64,000 nt of DNA from Vescimonas cirricatena (GTDB lineage Bacteria > Bacillota > Clostridia > Oscillospirales > Oscillospiraceae), in the NCBI RefSeq assembly GCF_020687045.1, contig NZ_JAJEPW010000010.1:1-64000 (forward strand). The letters run 5' to 3'. Position 1 is the first letter of the stretch. Every line of letters starts with the position of its first letter. Position numbers and translations under genes: made by a program. The notes below the pieces were generated by a model. It was not told the DNA's origin. It saw only the letters and a list, made by a program, of their open reading frames with translations, and searched no databases. Positions 41,054 to 49,707 of the stretch are shown here, piece by piece.

Positions 41054-41692
41054 TTAAAAGCCCAGATCCTCGCCCACCAGAATGACCTTGATGCGGCCGG
41101 CGGGACGACAGGCCCGGGTGATGACCATCTGGCAGCAGATGCAGTCGGAACTGGTGCAGTCGCCGCAGCTGCCGGTGACGGCGCAGGGGGTCTTGATATC
41201 GAAGCGCTGGGCGTTGGCGGGGGCCGCCACCTGGCGGGCCCGGGCAATGGCGCTGTCCAGATCGCCCATGACCTTGTTCATCCCGGCGATGACCAGGACG
41301 CTTTCTGGCCCAAAGCACAGGGCGGCCACCCGGTTGGCGTTGCCGTCAATGTTCACCAGCTGGCCGTCGGCGGAGATGGCGTTGCTGCTCATGATGAAGG
41401 TGCCGCAGGTCAGGGCCTGGCGCATCAGGGCCTGCTTTTCTTCGGGGGTCTTGCCGGTGTCCCGGTCGATGAGCTGATAGTCCCCCTGGTGCAGGCGGTC
41501 CATCAGGCCGATCTGGGCGGCGGTGGCGGTGCCGCCCCAGGACACGGTGCGGTCCTTGGGGATCAGGGTCAAGGCCAGCTCCAGGGCCTCCTGGGCGGTG
41601 GAGACATAGTGGGCCTCAAACCGGCGGCGGCGCAGGGCCTCGGCCACCTGGGGACCGGCCTTGTCATAACGGGTTTTGATGGGAGCTTCCAT
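41054..41692 (-). CDS. LUD domain protein (LutB/LutC-like, DUF162)
   Basis: A 212-residue LUD-domain protein: VSWGGTATAAQIGL, the NAISADGQLVNIDGNANRVAA core and ALCFGPESVLVIAGMNK. A C-terminal cysteine cluster (CAVTGSCGDCTSSDCICC, about 170-187) may bind metal or an Fe-S cluster; this short form is common in Clostridia, unlike the larger LutB. Its role in lactate or redox metabolism is unproven. It is 3 bases downstream of prfA. Confidence 0.87.
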   Translation of the reverse strand: MEAPIKTRYDKAGPQVAEALRRRRFEAHYVSTAQEALELALTLIPKDRTVSWGGTATAAQIGLMDRLHQGDYQLIDRDTGKTPEEKQALMRQALTCGTFIMSSNAISADGQLVNIDGNANRVAALCFGPESVLVIAGMNKVMGDLDSAIARARQVAAPANAQRFDIKTPCAVTGSCGDCTSSDCICCQMVITRACRPAGRIKVILVGEDLGF

Positions 41693-41695
41693 GGT

Positions 41696-42772
41696 TCATT
41701 CTCCTTTCTCTGCGCCCTCCTGCAGGCGCCTGGCCTGGTCGGCCAGGGTCAGCGCATCCACAAGGGGGTCCAGGTCGCCGTTGATAACGGCGGCAATGTT
41801 GAAATTTTTCACGTCCCCGGTAAGCCGGTGGTCGGTGACCCGGTTCTGGGGGAAGTTATAGGTGCGGATCTTGCCGGACCGGTCGCCGGTGCCCACCTGG
41901 CTTTTCCGCTGGGCGGCAATGGCGGCGTTCTGCTTCTCCTGTTGGGCCTCGTAGAGCTTGGAGCGCAGGATTTTCATGGCCCGGTCCTTGTTTTTATACT
42001 GGCTGCGCTCGTCCTGGCACTCCACCACCGTGCCGGTGGGCAGGTGGGTGATGCGGATGGCAGACTCGGTCTTGTTGACGTGCTGCCCGCCTGCGCCGGA
42101 GGAGCGGAAGGTGTCGATCTGCAGGTCCTTGGGGTCGATGGTGAACTCCACCTCCTCCGCCTCAGGCATCACGGCCACGGTGGCGGCGGAGGTCTGGATG
42201 CGGCCGGAGGACTCGGTTTCCGGCACCCGCTGGACCCGGTGGGTCCCGGCCTCGAATTTCAGGCGGGACCAGGCCCCCTGTCCCTCGATGGTGGCGCTGG
42301 CCTCCTTGACGCCGCCCAGCTCCGTGGTGTTTTCATACACCAGTTCCATGTTCCAGCCCCGGCGCTCGGCATACAGGGCGTACATCCGCAGCAGGTCCGC
42401 CGCAAACAGGGCCCCCTCCTCGCCGCCGATGCCGGCCCGGACCTCCAGGATGACGTTCCGGTCGTCGTTGGGGTCCCGGGGCAGCAGCAGGCGCTTGAGC
42501 TCCTCCGACAGGCGGTCCCGCTCCTGGCGTGCCCGGCGCAGCTCCTCCTGGGCCAGCTCCCGCATCTCGGGGTCCGTCAGCAGCTCCTGGGCCTGGGCAC
42601 AGTCGTCTTCCGCCTGCTGCCAGGCCCGGAAGGCGGCTGCAATGGGGGTCAGCTCCTTCTGCTCCCGGCTCAGGCGGGTGAGCATCTCCCGGTCGGCGTA
42701 TATCGCCGGGTCGGACAGCTGGCGCTCCACCTGGTCCAGCCGCCGGGCGATGGCTTGTAATTTCTCCAGCAT
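41696..42772 (-). CDS. prfA: Peptide chain release factor 1
   Basis: A 358-residue class I release factor. The PxT codon-reading tripeptide (PET, 184-186, in VQRVPETESSGRIQTSAAT) identifies RF1, which reads UAA and UAG, rather than RF2. The GGQ catalytic motif is at 228-230. prmC, which methylates GGQ and often adjoins prfA, is not adjacent. Confidence 0.96.
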   Translation of the reverse strand: MLEKLQAIARRLDQVERQLSDPAIYADREMLTRLSREQKELTPIAAAFRAWQQAEDDCAQAQELLTDPEMRELAQEELRRARQERDRLSEELKRLLLPRDPNDDRNVILEVRAGIGGEEGALFAADLLRMYALYAERRGWNMELVYENTTELGGVKEASATIEGQGAWSRLKFEAGTHRVQRVPETESSGRIQTSAATVAVMPEAEEVEFTIDPKDLQIDTFRSSGAGGQHVNKTESAIRITHLPTGTVVECQDERSQYKNKDRAMKILRSKLYEAQQEKQNAAIAAQRKSQVGTGDRSGKIRTYNFPQNRVTDHRLTGDVKNFNIAAVINGDLDPLVDALTLADQARRLQEGAEKGE

Positions 42773-42781
42773 ACGGACTCC

Positions 42782-43270
42782 TTACTGGGCGTCCAGATAG
42801 CGGCGCACCTCGCCCACCAGCTTGTCCCGCCAGAACTCATATCCCACGGCTCCCGGCCGCAGGGATACCTCCAGCAGGTGGGGCCGGGCGGTGTACTGGT
42901 CCATCTGCTCATAAATCTCCTCATACTTCCGGGAGCTTTTCCGGGTCAGCACATAGGCTACCCTTTCCAGCTCCAGACCCCGGCGCTTCAGCAGCGCCCG
43001 GACCGGGGAGGCGCAGCGGCCCGCCCACACGGGGGTGCCCAGGATCACCAGCCGGTATTCGGACAGGGGGCGCTCCGTTTCATAGGGGGCCAGCGGCAGG
43101 GTGGCCCGGCGCATGGCGTCCATGCCGGAGCGGAGATAGCCCCGGGCGCCCTGGCGGTCCACACCGTCGGTAAGCTCCACCAGCTCCGCATCCAGGGCCT
43201 GGGCGATCTCCGTCATGGCCTGGCGGGTGGCGCCGGTGCGGGAGTAGTACATACACAAAATATCACGCAT
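42782..43270 (-). CDS. Flavodoxin-family protein
   Basis: A 162-residue flavodoxin-like protein. The FMN phosphate loop is YYSRTGATRQAM (about 8-19), and VILGTPVWAGRCASPVRALL (about 75-94) fits the flavodoxin isoalloxazine region. It is probably an electron-transfer or quinone reductase-like protein in the cytosol. The start at 43270 follows AGGAGGACC. Confidence 0.85.
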   Translation of the reverse strand: MRDILCMYYSRTGATRQAMTEIAQALDAELVELTDGVDRQGARGYLRSGMDAMRRATLPLAPYETERPLSEYRLVILGTPVWAGRCASPVRALLKRRGLELERVAYVLTRKSSRKYEEIYEQMDQYTARPHLLEVSLRPGAVGYEFWRDKLVGEVRRYLDAQ

Positions 43271-43284
43271 AATGGTCCTCCTGA

Positions 43285-45177
43285 TTATTCCTCCAATTGC
43301 AGAGACAGCTCCTCCCAGCGGGCCATCTCTTGCTCCAGCTGAGCCTCCACATTCTGCTTTTCCCGATACAGCTCCTGGAGCTTTTCCACGTCGCAGGCGT
43401 TCTGTTCCATTTCGGCGTCCAGCTGGCGGCAGCGCTCCTCCAGCTTGGAGATGCCGGTTTCGCAGATGGTCAGCTGGCGGCGGGCGGCCTGCTTTTCCCG
43501 TCCGGCCCGAGGGGGCCGGGTGTCCTGCTTTTTCTTCTGGACCGGGGCGGGGGCGGGCTTTTTCTCCTCCGCCTTGGCAGCCCGGTACTGGGCAAAGCCC
43601 ATGGGATAGTCGTTGATGGTACCCTCCGCCAGCTCCCAGACCCGTGTGGCGAAGCGGTTGATGAAATACCGGTCGTGGGACACGAACAGCAGGGTGCCGT
43701 CGAAGGCCTCCACCGCCTCCTCGATCCACTCCCGGGAGGCGATATCCAGGTGGTTGGTGGGCTCGTCCAGGATCAGGAAGTTGATCTCCTCGTCCATGAG
43801 CATGCACAGCCGCAGGCGGCTGAGCTCGCCGCCGGAGAGGACCGACACGCTTTTGAACACGTCCTCCCCCTGGAACTGATAGGCCGCCAGGCGGTTGCGG
43901 GCGGTCTGGGGCGTCATGCCCTTCTTTTCATAGAGCATGGTGTCAAGCAAGGAGCGCTCCGGGTGCTCAAAGTGGATGATCTGAGGCAGATAGGCCGCCC
44001 GGATGGCGGGCCCCATGCGGATGATGCCGCTGTCCACGGGCTCGGCCCCGGTGATCATGTTCAGCAGGGTGGTTTTCCCTGCGCCGTTTTCTCCCAGAAA
44101 GGCGATGCGCTCGCCGCCCTCCACCCGCAGGTACACGTCGGAAAACAGGGTGCGGTCACCGAAGGACTTGGACACGCCCTTCAGCTGCAGTACTTCGTCG
44201 CCCCGGAACTCCCGGCTGGCGAAGCGGGCGTCCATCTTCTTGGCCCGGGTGGGCTTGGACACGGTGCGCATGCGCTCAATGCGCTTTTCCATGGAAAAGG
44301 CCCGCTTGTGCAGGGCGTCGTTGCCCATAAAGGCCCACAGGTGCATCTGCTCCGCCGCCTTCTCCAGCTGTTGGATCTTGGCCTGCTCCTTCAGATACTG
44401 CTTCATGCGCTCCTGATAGCGGCGCTCCTTTTCAATGGCATAAAAGCTGTAGTTCCCGCTGTAAAACTCCGCCTTGCCGTCCAGAATTTCAATGATGCGG
44501 GTGACGGTGCGGTCCAGGAAATAGCGGTCGTGGGAGATGGTGACCACGGTGCCCCGGAAGGAGCGGATATAGTCCTCCAGCCACTCGGTGGCCTGCAGGT
44601 CCAGATGGTTGGTGGGCTCGTCCAGCAGGAGGATGTCCGTGTCCTCCAGGATCAGACGGCCCAGGTTCACCCGGGTTTTCTCCCCGCCGGACAGCTGGTC
44701 GAACAGTCTCCGCCGCATATCGCCGTCGATGGACAGGCCGTTGGAGACCTTGTTGACGGCGGTGTCGGTGTCATAGCCGCCCAGGCCCTCGAACCGGGCG
44801 GTGAGCTCGCCGTAGCGCCGCAGGGTCTGGGGATCGCTGTCCCCCTGCTCCATCTGCCGGGTCAGGCGGTCCATCTCCTCCTTCAGGGCGGTGGTGCGCT
44901 GAAAGGCGGAGCGCAGAACGTCCTCCACGGTGTATCCCGCGGGATACACCGGGATCTGGGAGATCAGGCCCACCCGGCGGCCCGGTGCAATGAGCACCTG
45001 GCCGGAGTCATAGTCCAGCTCCCCGGTGAGGATGTTGAACAGCGTGGATTTCCCCGCGCCGTTTTTGCCCAGCAGGCCCACTCGCTCACCGGTGTCGATC
45101 TGGAAGGACACACCGTCCAGTATTTTCTTTTCCAGGTCAAAGGACTTGACCAGGTCGGTTACGCTGATATCTATCAT
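43285..45177 (-). CDS. ABC-F family ATPase
   Basis: A 630-residue soluble twin-ATPase of the ABC-F class. Walker A motifs are GLLGKNGAGKST (about 34-45) and FLGENGAGKTTLL (about 360); both halves have SGGE signatures and LLDEPTNHLD / ILDEPTNHLD. There is no transmembrane region. A charged linker with KPTRAKKMDARF joins the halves and a C-terminal coiled coil (about 555-630) follows, as in Uup/YfmR-type translation factors. It may resolve stalled ribosomes; antibiotic resistance cannot be inferred. It lies 12 bases after murF. Confidence 0.93.
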   Translation of the reverse strand: MIDISVTDLVKSFDLEKKILDGVSFQIDTGERVGLLGKNGAGKSTLFNILTGELDYDSGQVLIAPGRRVGLISQIPVYPAGYTVEDVLRSAFQRTTALKEEMDRLTRQMEQGDSDPQTLRRYGELTARFEGLGGYDTDTAVNKVSNGLSIDGDMRRRLFDQLSGGEKTRVNLGRLILEDTDILLLDEPTNHLDLQATEWLEDYIRSFRGTVVTISHDRYFLDRTVTRIIEILDGKAEFYSGNYSFYAIEKERRYQERMKQYLKEQAKIQQLEKAAEQMHLWAFMGNDALHKRAFSMEKRIERMRTVSKPTRAKKMDARFASREFRGDEVLQLKGVSKSFGDRTLFSDVYLRVEGGERIAFLGENGAGKTTLLNMITGAEPVDSGIIRMGPAIRAAYLPQIIHFEHPERSLLDTMLYEKKGMTPQTARNRLAAYQFQGEDVFKSVSVLSGGELSRLRLCMLMDEEINFLILDEPTNHLDIASREWIEEAVEAFDGTLLFVSHDRYFINRFATRVWELAEGTINDYPMGFAQYRAAKAEEKKPAPAPVQKKKQDTRPPRAGREKQAARRQLTICETGISKLEERCRQLDAEMEQNACDVEKLQELYREKQNVEAQLEQEMARWEELSLQLEE

Positions 45178-45189
45178 ATGGCCGATTCG

Positions 45190-46545
45190 TTACATTTTTT
45201 CCAATTCACTGACAATTTTGCCGAATTCCATGGCGTGGGACGCCTTCACCAGCACGGCGGTGCCGGGGGTGAATTCCCGGCGCAGGGCCGGAAGGGCCTC
45301 CTCAATGGCGGCGAAATGCTGCGCCCGGGGACCGGCAGTCTGGGCGATGGCGGCGGCCTTGGGGCCGATGGCGATCACCGCGTCCAGCCCCAGCCGGGCG
45401 GTGGTGCGGCCCACCTGCAGGTGGGCGTCCCGGCTGATGGGGCCCAGCTCCCCCATGTCGCCCAGCACCGCCACCCGGCGGCGGCAGGCGGTGTCCGCCA
45501 GGATTTCCAGCGCCGCTTCCATGGCCTGGGGATTGGCGTTGTAGCAGTCGTCGATGATGAGCCGGTCCTCCGGCAGGCGGATGCGCCGCATACGGGAGCC
45601 GGTGGACACATACCCGGCCACGCCCTCGACGATCTCCTGCTCCGACAGGCCCAGATATTCGCCGATGGCCACGGCCATGGAGGCGGAGTAGATCATGTAG
45701 TCCCCGGGGGAGGGGATGGACAGCCGGTAGCTGCGGCGGGGGGTGGTGACGGTGCAGTCCAGGCCGTCGATGCCCCGGCGGACGATGTCCGTGACCCGGA
45801 CATTGCAGTGTTCGCTCCTGCCGCAGCGGAGGGTCTCAAAGGGCAGGTCCAGGCCGTTGAGCAATGCATCGTCGCCGCACAGCACTGCCAGGCCGCCGGG
45901 GCGCAGGTGGTCGAAAATCTCGCACTTGGCCCGCAGGGTCCCCTGACGGGTGCCGCCCAGGTTTTCAATGTGGGCGTCGCCGACGTTGGTGATCACGGCG
46001 ATGGTGGGCTGCACTAAGCTGCCCATATAGCGGATCTGGCCGAAGTGGTCCATGCCCGTTTCGATAACCGCCGCCTGATGGCAGGGCTCCAGCCGCAGCA
46101 GGGTCTGGGGCGTGCCGATGTGGTTGTTGAGATTGGCCTGGGTTTTCAGGGCCCGGAAATGCCGGGATAGCACCGAGGCGATCATCTCCTTGGTGGTGGT
46201 CTTTCCGGCGGAGCCGGTGACCTGTACCACGGGGATGTCATACAGCCCCCGGTACCAGGCTGCCAGAGCGCCCAGAGCCAGCGTGGTATCCTGGACCTGA
46301 ATATAAAACTTGCCGGGCAGCAGGGTCTCCGGCTGCCGGCTGCACAGGCAGCCGACCGCTCCGGAGGACAGGGCCGTGTCGATGTAGTCATGCCCGTCGA
46401 ACCGGGCTCCCACCAGGGGGATGAACAGGTCGCCGGAGGCGATCTGGCGGCTGTCGCTGGTGATGCCGGTGACGGTGCCGCCGCCGGTCTGAAGGAAGGT
46501 CCCGCCTACGGCACGGCAGATGTCCGCCGCCGGCAGGGGCCTCAT
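45190..46545 (-). CDS. murF: UDP-MurNAc-tripeptide-D-Ala-D-Ala ligase MurF
   Basis: A 451-residue Mur ligase that adds D-Ala-D-Ala. ATP loop QVTGSAGKTTTKEM (about 105-118), ETGMDHFGQI, NANPQAMEAAL and VLVKASHAMEF are present. It overlaps ddl (which makes D-Ala-D-Ala) by ATGA, so the consecutive steps are coupled. It is separate from the dcw cluster, where murF usually lies. Confidence 0.95.
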   Translation of the reverse strand: MRPLPAADICRAVGGTFLQTGGGTVTGITSDSRQIASGDLFIPLVGARFDGHDYIDTALSSGAVGCLCSRQPETLLPGKFYIQVQDTTLALGALAAWYRGLYDIPVVQVTGSAGKTTTKEMIASVLSRHFRALKTQANLNNHIGTPQTLLRLEPCHQAAVIETGMDHFGQIRYMGSLVQPTIAVITNVGDAHIENLGGTRQGTLRAKCEIFDHLRPGGLAVLCGDDALLNGLDLPFETLRCGRSEHCNVRVTDIVRRGIDGLDCTVTTPRRSYRLSIPSPGDYMIYSASMAVAIGEYLGLSEQEIVEGVAGYVSTGSRMRRIRLPEDRLIIDDCYNANPQAMEAALEILADTACRRRVAVLGDMGELGPISRDAHLQVGRTTARLGLDAVIAIGPKAAAIAQTAGPRAQHFAAIEEALPALRREFTPGTAVLVKASHAMEFGKIVSELEKM

Positions 46546-47603
46546 GCCCGGCCTCCCTTGCGCAGGGCCAGGGACTCGTCTACAATGCGCTGGCACAGGT
46601 CGCCGTAGCTCAGGCCCACCTGGGCCGCCTCCTGGGGCACCAGGCTGGTGGGGGTCATGCCGGGCAGGGTGTTGATCTCCAGGCACCAGAAGTTCCCCTC
46701 CTCATCCAGAATGAAGTCCGCCCGGGAATAGACGCCCAGGTCCAGGGCCCGGTGCAGGCGCAGGGCCAGCTCGCCCACGGTGCGCCACTGCTCCTGGGTG
46801 ATGGGGGCGGGGCAGATCTCCTGGGCGCCGTCCTTCTGATACTTGCAGAAATAGTCGAAATAGGCCCCCCGGGGGATGATCTCCACGGCGGGGAGATAGG
46901 TGTCGCCCAGAACGGCCACCTGGATCTCCCGGCCCTTGATCTTCTTCTCCACGATGACGTGGTTTCCGTAGGCCAGCATCCGCTCCAGGGTCTGGGCCAG
47001 CTCCTCCCGGGTGTCCGGCAGCTCCACGCCGATGGAGCTGCCGCCGTTGATGATCTTCACGGCGCAGGGCACCGGCAGCTCCCGGGCCAGACGGGGAATG
47101 TCCTCCCGGGTATAGCGCACGTCGTGCCAGGGGGCGGTGGGTACACCGGCGGCGTCCATGATGCGCTTGGTGACGGATTTGTCCATGGCCATGCCGCTGC
47201 CCAGATAGCCGCTGCCGGTATAGGGCACGCCCAGCAGGTCCAGGGTGGCCTGAATCCGTCCGTCCTCGCCGCAGGCGCCGTGCAGGGCCAGGAACACCAG
47301 GTCTGCCATGGCGCACACCGTCAGAACGTCCTTGCCCAGCATGGAAGGGCCCTGATCCCGGCGACTGCGGCGCACGGCCTCCAGGTCCGGCTCGGTGGAG
47401 TGGACCCGGTTGTCGCCGCACAGGCCGTCCGGCGCGTCGAAGATATCCGCCAGGCTGCCGTTGTAATCCTCCAGCCCCAGGAACATATCCACCAGGATGG
47501 CCTGGTGGCCCCGCTCCCGCAGGGCGCGGCACACGCCGGTGCCGCTGGTCAGAGATACCTGCCGCTCGGTGCTGAGGCCGCCGGCCAACACTACGATTTT
47601 CAT
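46542..47603 (-). CDS. ddl: D-alanine--D-alanine ligase
   Basis: A 353-residue ATP-grasp enzyme: VLAGGLSTERQVSL, LHGACGEDGRIQ, GSGYLGSGMAMDKSVTKRIM, KIINGGSSIGVEL and C-terminal LEINTLPGMTPTSL. It is the first gene of the ddl-murF-ABC-F-flavodoxin-prfA-LUD-Sua5/CoaE-M18 unit, with its own promoter. Ddl enzymes of normal susceptible bacteria make D-Ala-D-Ala; the D-lactate variants of vancomycin resistance were not specifically tested for. The start at 47603 follows GAGGG. Confidence 0.95.
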   Translation of the reverse strand: MKIVVLAGGLSTERQVSLTSGTGVCRALRERGHQAILVDMFLGLEDYNGSLADIFDAPDGLCGDNRVHSTEPDLEAVRRSRRDQGPSMLGKDVLTVCAMADLVFLALHGACGEDGRIQATLDLLGVPYTGSGYLGSGMAMDKSVTKRIMDAAGVPTAPWHDVRYTREDIPRLARELPVPCAVKIINGGSSIGVELPDTREELAQTLERMLAYGNHVIVEKKIKGREIQVAVLGDTYLPAVEIIPRGAYFDYFCKYQKDGAQEICPAPITQEQWRTVGELALRLHRALDLGVYSRADFILDEEGNFWCLEINTLPGMTPTSLVPQEAAQVGLSYGDLCQRIVDESLALRKGGRA

Positions 47604-47664
47604 ATACAATCCCTCATTTCTCACGGGGGTACACGCCCCCGGAATGCTATCATATCAATATAGC

Positions 47665-47693
47665 AGTATATCACACCAACCGGGCAAATACAA
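47665..47693 (-). promoter_or_regulatory. Sigma-A type promoter of the ddl operon
   Basis: On the minus strand TTGTAT (47693-47688), 17 bases, TATACT (47670-47665), just downstream of the antiporter operon's terminator. Confidence 0.75.
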
Positions 47694-47710
47694 CTGTTTC
47701 CTGCGCAAAC

Positions 47711-47744
47711 AAAAGAGCTGCCGCGAGGCTGCGGCAGCTCTTTT
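47711..47744 (-). terminator. Terminator of the Mrp/Mbh antiporter operon
   Basis: A perfect 14-base-pair stem (47711-47724 with 47731-47744), 6-base loop, flanked by A4 and T4, 4 bases after the last antiporter gene on the minus strand. Confidence 0.85.
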
Positions 47745-47748
47745 GCAA

Positions 47749-49707
47749 TCAGAAAACGTACAGCAGGATGCACACCAGGACGACGCACAATCCCAGGCAG
47801 GCCATCAGCAGGGCATAGGACAGGCTGCCCTCCATCCGGCGGATGGTGTCCAGGATGGTGCCCAGCCGGTCGGCGGCCTCCTGCTCCGTGCGCTGTCCGC
47901 CGTGGGTCATGGCGTGGAGCACGGCGCTGCGGGGGGATTTCCGGCGGCGGGGACGGGAGTCCCGCAGGAAGGTCCGCCGGGCCACCAGCACCAGGAAGTC
48001 CAGCGCGTCGCATACCGCCCGCATCACCACGTTCAGCACCCGGTACAGGCCCCGGATAGCCGGGCGGTATACCCGGTCCTCCAGGCTCAGCCAGCGGGGC
48101 CAGCGCTCCAGGTACACCACCTGGCCCTCCCGGCGGTCCATAAGCACCAGGCGGATGAACAGGAAGTACACCGCCATGCCGATGGTCAGGGAGATGGCCA
48201 CGCCCTTGAGATTTTCCCAGGCCAGGTAGTGAACGGCGTGGCCGAAGGGGTGTCCGCCCACGAAGGGCAGGGCCAGGGCGGCCACCGGCTCCGCCAGTAC
48301 ATGGGGCAGCAGTCCCAGCACCGGCAGAGGCAGCGCCGCCAGGATCAGCGCCGCCGTGGTGGCGGGGGTGCCCCAGGTCCTGCCGGTGGAGGCGGCGGGC
48401 TTCTGCCAGAACAGCGCCGCGTAGATTTTGGTCAGATACGCCGCCGTCAGGCCGCCGGAGAACAGAAACAGCCACTCCACCGCCGTAACGCCCAGACTGC
48501 CGCTTTCGGCGGCCAGCTCCACCAGGGATTCGTGGACCAGGGTCTTACTGATATACCCCAGGAAGCCCGGGATACCCGCCAGGGAGCAGGCCCCGCACAG
48601 AAACAGGATATGCAGCAGGGGCTTGCCCCGGCCGAAGCCCCGGATCTGGTTCAGGTCCAGGGCGTGGGTGTTGCAGTACACCACGCCGGCCAGCAGAAAC
48701 AGGGTCAGCTTCACCAGGGAGTGGTTCATCATATACAGCACCGTGCCGTGGGCGGCCAGGGCGTTGTGCTGCCCCAGCAGGGCCAGCGCCGCCGTGCCCA
48801 CCAGGATAAAGCCGATTTGGGACAGGGAGGAGCAGGCCAGAATATACTTGAGGTTGTTGGAGAACACGGCGATGGCCGCGCCCAGCACCATGGTCACCGC
48901 CCCCAGCGCCAGCAGCAGGACGCCCCACCGGTGCTCGCCGGGGAGAAGGTCCGCCGTGATGATCAGGGCACCGAAGATGCCCGCCTTGGTGAGGACGCCG
49001 GACAGCAGGGCGCTGGCCGGGGCTGGGGCCACCGGGTGGGCCTTGGGCAGCCAGATGTGCAGCGGGAACACGCCCGCCTTGGCCGCAAAGCCGAAGAGGA
49101 TGCACAGCGCCGCCGCCCACAGCTGGGAGCGGTCCGCCACCCCGGCGCAGAGGCCGGGCAGGTCGGCAATGACCAGGGTGCCGGTAAGGCGGTACAGCAG
49201 GAACAGGCCCATCAGGGTCACAAGGCCGCCCAGCACCGCAATGGTCAGATAGGTCTTTCCCGCGTCCAGGGCGTCGGGGGACTCCTCCTGCACCACCCAG
49301 GCATAGGAGCTGAGGCTCATCAGCTCGAAGAACAGGAAGGTGGTGTACAGGTCCGCCGACAGGAACACGCCCATGGTGAAGCTCAGGCACAGCAGGAAGA
49401 AGAAGTGGTAGCGCCGCAGATGGTGATGGCCCCGGAAATACTGGGGCGTCAGCAGGGCTGACACGAACCACATGAAGCTCACCACCAGCCCATAGATGCA
49501 CCGGAAGCCGTCCAGGGTGAAGCGGATGCCGCACAGGGGGATATCCAGGGATTCGCCGAACCGGGTGCATACAGCCAGCACCATCACAAGAAGCGTCAGC
49601 CCCGTGACGGCGCAGGACCAGCGACCCAGCCCGGATTCGCTTTCGCTGCGGGTCAGCAGCAGGGGAAGGGCCCCCGCCAGGGGCAGCAGGATCAGAAGAA
49701 GCAGCAT
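47749..49707 (-). CDS. Antiporter-like membrane subunit 4 (MnhA/NuoL/HyfB type)
   Basis: A 652-residue polytopic protein of the proton_antipo_M family, the longest of four in this operon. Key charged residues of proton-translocating subunits are present: Glu in FLFFELMSLSSY (TM5), Lys in GFAAKAGVFPLHIWLPKAHP (TM7) and Lys in GVLTKAGIF (TM8). A C-terminal extension of about 150 residues contains an additional helix and a basic segment. It overlaps the preceding gene by one base (TGATG). It would conduct protons in a multi-subunit cation/proton antiporter. Confidence 0.88.
   Translation of the reverse strand: MLLLLILLPLAGALPLLLTRSESESGLGRWSCAVTGLTLLVMVLAVCTRFGESLDIPLCGIRFTLDGFRCIYGLVVSFMWFVSALLTPQYFRGHHHLRRYHFFFLLCLSFTMGVFLSADLYTTFLFFELMSLSSYAWVVQEESPDALDAGKTYLTIAVLGGLVTLMGLFLLYRLTGTLVIADLPGLCAGVADRSQLWAAALCILFGFAAKAGVFPLHIWLPKAHPVAPAPASALLSGVLTKAGIFGALIITADLLPGEHRWGVLLLALGAVTMVLGAAIAVFSNNLKYILACSSLSQIGFILVGTAALALLGQHNALAAHGTVLYMMNHSLVKLTLFLLAGVVYCNTHALDLNQIRGFGRGKPLLHILFLCGACSLAGIPGFLGYISKTLVHESLVELAAESGSLGVTAVEWLFLFSGGLTAAYLTKIYAALFWQKPAASTGRTWGTPATTAALILAALPLPVLGLLPHVLAEPVAALALPFVGGHPFGHAVHYLAWENLKGVAISLTIGMAVYFLFIRLVLMDRREGQVVYLERWPRWLSLEDRVYRPAIRGLYRVLNVVMRAVCDALDFLVLVARRTFLRDSRPRRRKSPRSAVLHAMTHGGQRTEQEAADRLGTILDTIRRMEGSLSYALLMACLGLCVVLVCILLYVF

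Noticed and set aside
37901..42760. A continuous plus-strand open frame of about 1,600 codons
   Set aside because: It is antisense to the M18 peptidase, Sua5-CoaE, LUD and prfA genes, has no ribosome site and a low-complexity Gly/Gln/His/Val composition typical of mirror frames in high-GC DNA.
43285..45177. Antibiotic-resistance ABC-F protein
   Set aside because: The short interdomain linker and location in a housekeeping operon fit a translation factor; nothing in the sequence supports a resistance call.
43297..46017. A plus-strand open frame of about 900 codons
   Set aside because: It is the mirror of the ABC-F and murF genes, without a start signal or recognisable motif.
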